A stretch of 64,000 bases of DNA from Ruegeria_C sp040830705 (GTDB lineage: Bacteria > Pseudomonadota > Alphaproteobacteria > Rhodobacterales > Rhodobacteraceae): the NCBI GenBank assembly GCA_040830705.1, contig JBFOME010000002.1:124001-188000 (forward strand), written 5' to 3'. Both the position numbers and the translations under genes were made by a program. This document shows positions 58,071 to 64,000 of this stretch, piece after piece; within the stretch, counting starts at the first letter, position 1; each line of letters opens with the position of its first letter. Under the pieces are notes generated by a model, which saw nothing but the letters and a program-made list of their open reading frames with translations, had not been told where the DNA came from and ran no database searches.

Positions 58071-58697
58071 TCAGTTGGTGCTGTCGTCCTCGGCGGGCGC
58101 TTCGGCTTCGGCTTCGGCAACCAGTTCTTCGTCTTCGGACGCAGCAGAGCCGATATCGTCGAACAGTTCGGCGATCTCGAATTCCGCTTCGGCTTCTTCT
58201 TCCGCCGCCAGTTCCTGGATCGACTTGCCCGACGCCTGCAGTTCGGCTTCTTCTTCCGAACGGGCAACGTTGAGCTGGATCGATGCTTCGACCTCGGGGT
58301 GCAGGATCACGGCGACCGAGTGCAGACCCAGTTCCTTGATCGGTGCGACCAGAGCGATCTGCTTCTTGTCGACGGTGAACCCGTCGGCGGTGGCCGCATC
58401 GGCGGCGTCACGCGGGGTGACCGACCCGTAAAGCGCGCCAGCGTCAGAGGCCGAGCGGATCACGATGAACTGCTGACCATCGAGTTTCTCGGCCAGAGCC
58501 TCGGCTTCTTTCTTGGTTTCCAGGTTGCGCGCTTCAAGCTGCGCTTTCTGGGCCTCAAACGAAGCGATGTTGGCTTCCGATGCGCTCAGGGCCTTGCCCT
58601 GGGGCAGCAGGAAGTTGCGGGCAAAGCCGGGCTTGACGTCAACGACGTCGCCCATCTGGCCAAGCTTGGCAACACGTTCCAGAAGGATAACTTGCAT
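58071..58697 (-). CDS. rplI: 50S ribosomal protein L9
   Basis: The 208-residue protein has the L9 N-terminal domain (MQVILLERVAKLGQMGDVVDVKPGFARNFLLPQG) and the central helix and C-terminal domain. It is about 60 residues longer than typical L9, because of a very acidic tail (EEEAEAEFEIAELFDD... ending ...AEAPAEDDSTN). Acidic L9 tails are seen in alphaproteobacteria. It is the last gene of rpsF-rpsR-rplI. Its stop is followed by the operon terminator. Confidence 0.96.
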   Translation of the reverse strand: MQVILLERVAKLGQMGDVVDVKPGFARNFLLPQGKALSASEANIASFEAQKAQLEARNLETKKEAEALAEKLDGQQFIVIRSASDAGALYGSVTPRDAADAATADGFTVDKKQIALVAPIKELGLHSVAVILHPEVEASIQLNVARSEEEAELQASGKSIQELAAEEEAEAEFEIAELFDDIGSAASEDEELVAEAEAEAPAEDDSTN

Positions 58698-58708
58698 GAT
58701 CAGTCTCC

Positions 58709-58936
58709 TTACTTCACGGCGTAGGGCAGCAGGGCCAGGAAACGGGCGCGTTTGATGGCGCGAGCCAGCTCACGTTGTTTCTTGGCCGAAACGGCGGTGA
58801 TGCGGGACGGTACGATCTTGCCGCGCTCAGAGATGTAGCGTTGCAGCAGACGGGTGTCCTTGTAGTCGATCTTGGGCGCGTTCTCACCGGAGAACGGGCA
58901 AACCTTGCGACGGCGGAAAAACGGTTTTGCAGCCAT
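58709..58936 (-). CDS. rpsR: 30S ribosomal protein S18
   Basis: The 75-residue protein has the S18 core (FFRRRKVCPFS, KIDYKDTRLLQRYISERGKIVPSRITAVSAKKQRELARAIKRARFLALLPY), which binds 16S rRNA and S6. Cys13 in KVCPF is the conserved possible zinc or contact residue. The gene lies 26 bases after rpsF and 11 bases before rplI on the same strand, in the standard rpsF-rpsR-rplI order. Confidence 0.97.
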   Translation of the reverse strand: MAAKPFFRRRKVCPFSGENAPKIDYKDTRLLQRYISERGKIVPSRITAVSAKKQRELARAIKRARFLALLPYAVK

Positions 58937-58962
58937 TTCAGATGTCCTTTCTCAAGCTAAGA

Positions 58963-59316
58963 TCAGCGGCGCTCGCGGCGGCCTTCGCGCTCGTCGCGCT
59001 TCTGCATCTGGACCGAAGGGCCCTCGGCATGCTCGTCGACCTTGATGGTCAGAACGCGCATCACGTCGTCATGCAGGCGCATCAGACGCTCCATTTCCTG
59101 CACGGCCGGTGCGGGTGCATTGGTGCGCAGGAAGGCATAGTGGCCCTTGCGGTTCTTGTTGATCTTGTAGGCCATCGTCTTGACGCCCCAGTACTCGTGA
59201 TCGACAAGGTTGCCACCATTGTCGGACAGCACGGCACCGAAGTGTTCGATGAGGCCCTCGGCTTGCGTGTTGGACAGGTCCTGACGCGCAATCATGACAT
59301 GCTCATAAAGCGGCAT
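58963..59316 (-). CDS. rpsF: 30S ribosomal protein S6
   Basis: S6 pairs with S18 in the platform of the 30S subunit. The 117-residue product starts MPLYEHVMIARQDLSNTQ, with the core YKINKNRKGHYAFL and an acidic-basic tail (EREGRRERR). CAGGAGTT lies before ATG 59316, which overrides a longer upstream frame. The promoter must lie in the 289-base gap to the gene at 59606. Confidence 0.96.
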   Translation of the reverse strand: MPLYEHVMIARQDLSNTQAEGLIEHFGAVLSDNGGNLVDHEYWGVKTMAYKINKNRKGHYAFLRTNAPAPAVQEMERLMRLHDDVMRVLTIKVDEHAEGPSVQMQKRDEREGRRERR

Positions 59317-59605
59317 GTGAACTCCTGTTTCTGTCAAGGCGCACTTCAAAGGCAGGGCGTTTGACCTTTCGCTGCCCCACCACGAGAGGATGCGCGGTTC
59401 GAAATCCTGCGAAAGGATGGCGCTGTATACACCCTTTGGCGGGCCATGCAAGGGCAGAAACAGGCGGTGGCTGCCGCTCAATTTCCCCGCGCGCGCCCCA
59501 ATTTTTCGCGCCTGTGCCGCAATCTTGACGCTTTCTCTTCAGAACCTTGCAACCAAGGGGAGAACTTCCCGTAAATGGATCATACGCGACAAGGATGCCA
59601 GAAGG

Positions 59606-60124
59606 ATGAAAGCAGTGCGCAATGATATGATGAAGCAGGCCGTGGCCCTTCCAAGTTTCGAGGAAGCGATGCCGTTGATGATTGCTTTTGCGCCCAATTG
59701 GCCGGCGCGGAAGGTCTTATTCCGGATCTTTGGCACCATGCTGATCCTGGGATCGGCCTTGATGTGGCTCTTGCCCGGCGCGGATATGTCAGTCGAAACG
59801 GCGACGTTTAAACTTGGCGCGTCGATATTCTTCCTGCTCTGCGGGATGGCATTGCTGATGATGCATCATGTGGACAATCAGCCCGATGCGTATTTCGACC
59901 CGATCCGGCGCGAGGTGCGGGTGCTGCAGAAAAACAACCGGGGTCGTCCGCAAACGGTGCTGCGCCGCAGCTACGAGAGCCTGGGCGCGGCCCGGTTCAC
60001 CGAAAACCTGTTGGAGGTATTTGATGTGGACGGAACCATGTTGATGCGCCTGCCGATCGAGTCCCCCGAGGTGCGCGACGCGCTGCGCACACAGCTAAGC
60101 GGAATGGTCAACATCACCGCCTGA
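59606..60124 (+). CDS. Hypothetical inner-membrane protein
   Basis: A 172-residue protein with two hydrophobic segments (about 33-52 and 66-84), a short loop between and a soluble C-terminal domain (YFDPIRREVRVLQKNNRGRPQTVLRRSYESLGAARFTENLLEVFDVDGTMLMRLPI) that could be a small PH-like fold. Family unknown. Two starts are possible: ATG 59606, or GTG 59615 with GAAGGA eight bases upstream. The gene is divergent from rpsF. Confidence 0.65.
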   Translation: MKAVRNDMMKQAVALPSFEEAMPLMIAFAPNWPARKVLFRIFGTMLILGSALMWLLPGADMSVETATFKLGASIFFLLCGMALLMMHHVDNQPDAYFDPIRREVRVLQKNNRGRPQTVLRRSYESLGAARFTENLLEVFDVDGTMLMRLPIESPEVRDALRTQLSGMVNITA

Positions 60125-60261
60125 CCGGCAATTGTTCGCCAGATCACAGAAATTGTGAGCGGATAGAGACTTGCCGCCGCCCTCGGGCGGCGCAAATCTG
60201 TTGTTATTGCGTCGTGTTCAACGGCGCCTTGAAAGTGCTTACCAATTCTCAGAGGATCACC

Positions 60262-60852
60262 ATGAAAACCACATTGCTTGCCGCCACGCTGTTCGCCGCC
60301 GCGACGTCGGCGTCGGTTACGTCAGCCGAGACCTGGAAGATTGATCCGGGACATACCGAAGTTCGCGTATATTACTCCCATGCCGGATTTTCTCGGCAGT
60401 CTATCGAGTTTGCAACCGTCGAGGGCGAACTGGAATTCTCTGAGGACGCGGTAGCGGATGCAAAGGCGAATTTTAGCATTCCGGTGAGCAGCGTTGTCAC
60501 GGGCGATGACAAGTTCAATCTGGACATAGTTGGGGAAGCCCTGTTCAACGGAGCGAATTTTCCAAACATCGCCTTTGTCTCGACGTCGGTCGAGCAGACT
60601 GGTGAGGATACGCTCAAGGTCGTCGGTGACTTGACCATCAAGGATGTCACGAAACCCGCGACCTTTGACGTTACCGTCAATGCGTTTGGTGATCATCCGG
60701 TCGCGCAGTTCTTCGACTACTACAAAGGCAAATGGCTGGGCATTACGGCGGTCTCGAAAATCAACAGCTCGGATTGGGGAATGGGGGCGTTTTTTCCGCC
60801 GGGTGGTGACGAGGTCGAGATTGTTATCAACTCCGAGCTGAAAGCCCAGTAA
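60262..60852 (+). CDS. YceI-family periplasmic protein
   Basis: The 196-residue protein has a signal peptide (MKTTLLAATLFAAATSASVTSA cut before ETWK) and a YceI domain, an eight-stranded lipocalin-like barrel that binds isoprenoid lipids: the repeated pattern TEVRVYYSHAGFSRQ, VVTGDDKFNLDIVG, GDLTIKDVTKPATFDVTV. GAGG precedes ATG 60262. A second YceI domain occurs in the gene at 61649-62893. Its 3' region to the next gene is long (316 bases) and holds an orphan terminator. Confidence 0.9.
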   Translation: MKTTLLAATLFAAATSASVTSAETWKIDPGHTEVRVYYSHAGFSRQSIEFATVEGELEFSEDAVADAKANFSIPVSSVVTGDDKFNLDIVGEALFNGANFPNIAFVSTSVEQTGEDTLKVVGDLTIKDVTKPATFDVTVNAFGDHPVAQFFDYYKGKWLGITAVSKINSSDWGMGAFFPPGGDEVEIVINSELKAQ

Positions 60853-61168
60853 GCTGCAGAAAATTGGAGGTCGGCGCGTCAGCGCCGTCTCCGCAATTCC
60901 TTTGTCGATCCGAAAACGGAACGACTGCCCTGGATGCCACCTCCACTTTGGCGGATCGGAATTCGACCGGGTGCAGGTCGCGTTTCGTGAGCGATGATGT
61001 GAACGGCTTCATCCCGATCGATGCGATGAAAGAGGAATAACCTCGCCAAACATGTTTTGTGACTAGCGCCGGGGCCTGCCTCGGCGTTTTTTTTGTACGG
61101 CGTGCGGCTGTAATAGTTCAAAATCCATTGTATTGCCGTAAAAAGCCCGATCACCTATTGGGATTTTC
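60853..61168. other. 316-base gap between yceI and the GNAT gene
   Basis: No protein gene is supported. It contains a small stem GGCGC/GCGCC near 60882-60895, a CCACCTCC stretch near 60938, and an intrinsic terminator at 61067-61094. It may be a long 3' leader of yceI or a small RNA gene ending there. Confidence 0.5.
61067..61094 (+). terminator. Orphan intrinsic terminator
   Basis: CGCCGGGG (61067-61074) and CCTCGGCG (61079-61086) form an 8-base-pair stem with one GU pair and a CCTG loop, followed by eight T residues. It is 214 bases past yceI. Confidence 0.85.
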
Positions 61169-61630
61169 ATGAGTGATACGTTCTCAATCCGCGAAGCGCG
61201 CAAGGAAGATCTCGCCAGCGTGTTGCGGCTGTATGCGCATTTGACGCCAAATAATGTGCCGTATTCGCTGACCACTGCTGAAGATATTTTCCACAGGTTT
61301 GCACAGTATCGCGGAAGCGCGATCCTGCTTGGCGAGGTTGACGGAGAATTGGTCTCTTCTTGCACGTTGGTGATTGTCCCCAATCTGACCCGCGGCGGAA
61401 CACCTTATGGCTTGATCGAAAATGTCGTGACCCATGCGGATCACCGATGCCGAGGTTATGGCAAACGCACTTTGGATGCAGCGTCTGAGCACGCCTGGGA
61501 GCAGGGCTGCTACAAGGTTATGCTGATGACAGGCGCGAAAAAACGCGCGACACTGGCTTTTTATGAGAATGCCGGGTTCGAACAGACAAAGACCGGTTTT
61601 CAGAAGCGCCGGGCAAGCGTGGTTAAGTAG
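61169..61630 (+). CDS. GNAT-family N-acetyltransferase
   Basis: The 153-residue protein has a GNAT fold: FSIREARKEDLASVLRLY, then GLIENVVTHADHRCRGYGKRTLDAASEHAWEQGCYKVMLMTG (acetyl-CoA site) and ATLAFYENAGFEQTKTGFQ at the end. Substrate unknown. ATG 61169 is the natural start. It sits between an orphan terminator on its left and a convergent cytochrome-YceI gene. Confidence 0.86.
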   Translation: MSDTFSIREARKEDLASVLRLYAHLTPNNVPYSLTTAEDIFHRFAQYRGSAILLGEVDGELVSSCTLVIVPNLTRGGTPYGLIENVVTHADHRCRGYGKRTLDAASEHAWEQGCYKVMLMTGAKKRATLAFYENAGFEQTKTGFQKRRASVVK

Positions 61631-61648
61631 CTGTTGCCTACAAAGCTG

Positions 61649-62893
61649 TCAGTCTTCGTCGCGCACTGCGGTCAGTGACACCGCAACCTCCACACCAAAT
61701 GCCAGCGAGCTTTCGTCGGGCATGTTTTGGCCAATTCCGAAATCAAGCCGGTTCAGCAGAAGTGATCCGGTCATCTCCGCCCGATCGTCATCCAGTGTCA
61801 ATTCGAAGGGCAGGACCACATCTACAGACTGGTCACGGATGGTGAGCGGGCCGCGTGCCTCGTAACCGGTTTCCGTCTTGAACAACTCGGCGTTGAACCT
61901 CGCAGTCGGGAATTGTTCTGCGTCAAAGAAATCCGCGCCCAGGGCCTGACCGGTGACCGACCCCAGCGTCAGCGAGGGAATCGAAACCACTACCTCGACC
62001 TCTCCGGCTTTGCCGGGCGCGTCTGGTGCGTCGAAGCTGATCGCGGCGGTCCATTCGGCAAAGCTGCCCTCGACCTCGCTGCTCAATTGCGTGATTGAAA
62101 TGCCCAGACTGCCTTCTTCGACCCGCCAGTCAGACTGCACCTCGGCCAGGTCCGCATGGTCCGCGTGAGCATGGTCGTCATGCTCAAGCGCGCCATGGCC
62201 GAAAGCGCCGATCATCGCGCCGCCCGCAATTGCGACGCCCCAGGCGACAAGCGCAGCAACGGGTGGCAGGGCCGAGTGGTGCTGCGCAGGCGGCTCGGGT
62301 GCGGTGTTGGGGCCGGGCAGCATCCGGCGCAAAGTTTGGTCTCGGTCGATGACGTGATGTTTTAGAGCGCCCGCGATATGCAGCACCAGTGCCCCGATCA
62401 GTACCCATTGCAAGATCCAATGCAAGCCGCCAAAGAACGCAGCCACGCTCTCGCTTTTGGGCACATAGGGCAGGTTCTGGCCAAAGGGCCACCAAATCGG
62501 CGCAAAGCCCGTGGTCGCGGCATGGTGTATCCAGCCGCTGAGCGGCACCAGTACCAGCGACCCGTAAAGCAGCCAATGGACGGTTTCGGCAGCAAATGCC
62601 TCTGGCTTGTTGTCAGCATTCAGCAGCCCAGGATGCGGTTGTCGCAGCGTCCAGATGATCCGTGCCAGCGCCACGAAGAAGATAGTGACGCCGATGGTCT
62701 TGTGCATCGAAAACAGAAACGCGGTGCGCGCCACCTGCGCGTCGGTGGTTGGGATGTCGGGATTGACAACGGCCGCGGCCATTGTGTTCGCAATCAGGCC
62801 CAGCGGGATCACCGTGAAGATCAGCAAGGCGGTCAACCAATGGAACGATTTGGAGACGCTGCCATAGCTGCGGCTGGTATTGGCGAGGGACAT
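61649..62893 (-). CDS. Cytochrome b561-type membrane domain fused to a YceI domain
   Basis: The 414-residue protein combines an N-terminal cytochrome b561 domain with four membrane helices and paired histidines (FHWLTALLIF, MHKTIGVT, VHWLLYG, LHIAGALKHH), which bind two hemes, and a C-terminal YceI domain (about 265-414: LGADFFDAEQFPTARFNAELFK, TIRDQSVDVVLPFELTL). It could pass electrons across the membrane to a quinone or lipid held by the YceI domain; that is an inference. AGGAG lies before ATG 62893. A separate yceI gene is only 800 bases away. Confidence 0.88.
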   Translation of the reverse strand: MSLANTSRSYGSVSKSFHWLTALLIFTVIPLGLIANTMAAAVVNPDIPTTDAQVARTAFLFSMHKTIGVTIFFVALARIIWTLRQPHPGLLNADNKPEAFAAETVHWLLYGSLVLVPLSGWIHHAATTGFAPIWWPFGQNLPYVPKSESVAAFFGGLHWILQWVLIGALVLHIAGALKHHVIDRDQTLRRMLPGPNTAPEPPAQHHSALPPVAALVAWGVAIAGGAMIGAFGHGALEHDDHAHADHADLAEVQSDWRVEEGSLGISITQLSSEVEGSFAEWTAAISFDAPDAPGKAGEVEVVVSIPSLTLGSVTGQALGADFFDAEQFPTARFNAELFKTETGYEARGPLTIRDQSVDVVLPFELTLDDDRAEMTGSLLLNRLDFGIGQNMPDESSLAFGVEVAVSLTAVRDED

Positions 62894-63053
62894 GGAAGAC
62901 TCCTGACTGCGTATTTGCCGCAACATTATCGTGGCACAGGAACGCGACAAGCCACCTCTTGCGCACAGGTAACGTGTCTGGATGCAGAGCTTGTGCGGCT
63001 CGGGTTGGTTGTCTAAAGGGGTCCGACAGGACAGAACGCAGGAAAAGACATCC

Positions 63054-63986
63054 ATGACACTAGCATTTGTTTTTCCCGGACAGGGCGCGCAGACCATCGG
63101 TATGGGCAAGGCGCTGGCCGAGGCCTACCCAGCGGCGAAAGCCGTATTCGATGAGGTCGACGCGGCGCTAGGGGAAAAGCTGAGCGATCTGATCTGGGAT
63201 GGTGACATCGCCGAACTGACGCTGACGCAGAACGCACAGCCCGCGCTGATGGCGACCTCGCTGGCGGCGGTGCGCGCGCTAGAGGCAGAGGGCGCGTCGA
63301 TCGACCGGGCCTCGTTTGTGGCGGGGCATTCGTTGGGAGAATATTCCGCATTGGCCGCCGCTGGCGCGCTGAGCGTTGCTGATACGGCGCGCCTGTTGCG
63401 CACGCGCGGTCAGGCCATGCAGAGCGCTGTGCCGGTGGGCGAGGGTGCAATGGCGGCCATCCTTGGCCTCGATCTGGAAGCTGTGCACGCCGTGGCCGAT
63501 GAGGCCGCGCAGGGCGATGTGTGCCAGGCCGCTAATGATAATGATCCAACGCAGGTTGTGGTGTCAGGCAGCAAGGCGGCCGTGGAACGGGCCGCCGTGA
63601 TTGCCAAGGAAAAAGGGGCCAAGCGGGCGGTGATGCTGCCGGTCAGCGCGCCGTTCCACTGCGCCCTGATGCAGCCCGCGGCAGATGTGATGGCCGAGGC
63701 GCTTGCCGGGGTCGAGATCAAGGCCCCCGCCGTGCCGCTGGTGGCCAATGTGCGGGCCGAGGCTGTCTCGGACCCGGATGTGATCCGGCAGTTGCTGGTC
63801 GAACAGGTCACTGGTTCGGTCCGCTGGCGTGAAAGTGTGCAATATATGGCGGCGCAAGGCGTGACCGGCGTTTGGGAGATCGGTGCGGGCAAAGCCTTGT
63901 CGGGCATGATCCGCAAGATTGACCGGGCCATTACGTCAAATGCGGTCAGCACGCCGGACGATGTGGCAGCCGTTCTGGCACAATAG
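63054..63986 (+). CDS. fabD: Malonyl-CoA:ACP transacylase
   Basis: FabD loads malonyl groups onto acyl carrier protein for fatty acid synthesis. The 310-residue product has the FPGQGAQ start, the nucleophile GHSLGEYSAL (Ser93), and the histidine in APFHCALM of the family. ATG 63054 is chosen; the longer upstream frame has no ribosome site. The window ends 14 bases after the stop; a fabG gene usually follows in this group, but it is not visible here. Confidence 0.97.
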   Translation: MTLAFVFPGQGAQTIGMGKALAEAYPAAKAVFDEVDAALGEKLSDLIWDGDIAELTLTQNAQPALMATSLAAVRALEAEGASIDRASFVAGHSLGEYSALAAAGALSVADTARLLRTRGQAMQSAVPVGEGAMAAILGLDLEAVHAVADEAAQGDVCQAANDNDPTQVVVSGSKAAVERAAVIAKEKGAKRAVMLPVSAPFHCALMQPAADVMAEALAGVEIKAPAVPLVANVRAEAVSDPDVIRQLLVEQVTGSVRWRESVQYMAAQGVTGVWEIGAGKALSGMIRKIDRAITSNAVSTPDDVAAVLAQ

Positions 63987-64000
63987 AATTGACGTGTGCG

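Noticed and set aside
60228..60250. Heat-shock promoter before yceI (CTTGAAA).
   Set aside because: No CCCAT-type -10 element follows at a proper distance.
1..64000. CRISPR arrays, insertion sequences, integrases or prophage genes.
   Set aside because: No regular short repeats with spacers, no transposase or integrase motifs and no phage structural genes were found.

Overview
The window looks like about 64 kb of chromosome from a marine alphaproteobacterium of the Roseobacter group (Rhodobacterales). Several things point there: high-GC coding throughout, rpoH and carD genes of alphaproteobacterial type, an RTX/fasciclin protein, a LuxI/LuxR pair, mmcB behind a GTTC-N7-GTTC LexA box, a tRNA-His with A73 and no G-1, a hybrid ribB with a degenerate ribA half, and several small proteins typical of this family. 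Nothing looks like an insertion sequence, prophage or CRISPR array. The gene order is that of an ordinary core chromosome with small accessory inserts.

Layout. 1-13.5 kb: the tail of a DMT permease, a DEAD-box helicase, a glycosyltransferase, prfC, a Hint-domain protein, an SDR-alkC pair, a sodium symporter, an orphan ABC ATPase, and the riboflavin/antitermination operon ribB-ribH-nusB. 13.6-19.1 kb: a structured RNA that may be 6S, an ArsR/SRPBCC pair divergent from mmcB over two perfect operators, tRNA-His and tRNA-Arg, an RluA-type pseudouridine synthase, and rpoH with a heat-shock promoter and a CtrA-like site. 19.1-31.1 kb: a FAS1-RTX protein, an RNA methyltransferase, a zinc-finger protein, pepF, a lipase-like hydrolase with an SCP2 protein, then an RNA/stress cluster of SUV3-like helicase, S4 protein, fdxA and carD. 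31.2-43.4 kb: a voltage-gated-type channel, cobS/cobT, a K+ efflux antiporter, an Lrp regulator divergent from hppD, a large membrane protein that looks like a GspL/PilM-GspC/PilP fusion, metY and a glycosyltransferase. 43.6-50.3 kb: preT-methyltransferase-preA behind a RutR-like palindrome, an Rrf2 regulator with an AhpD-like protein behind a Fur-like box, tRNA-Leu, and a sugar isomerase-fructokinase pair. 50.6-64 kb: a porin, tig, an XRE-luxR-luxI quorum-sensing cassette, aqpZ, a lytic transglycosylase, an acetoacetate decarboxylase-like gene, rpsF-rpsR-rplI, YceI proteins, a cytochrome b561-YceI fusion, and fabD.

How the genes work together. Translation, folding and stress functions are concentrated here (prfC, tig, rpoH, rpsF-rpsR-rplI, the DEAD-box and SUV3-like helicases, RNA modification enzymes). 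Catabolic units are small and sit next to likely control sites: reductive pyrimidine breakdown, tyrosine breakdown, and mannose/lyxose-to-fructose conversion. The strongest leads for something little described are the GspL-GspC-like fusion at 37955-40069, the methyltransferase embedded between preT and preA, and the orphan terminator at 61067-61094, which may end a small RNA.
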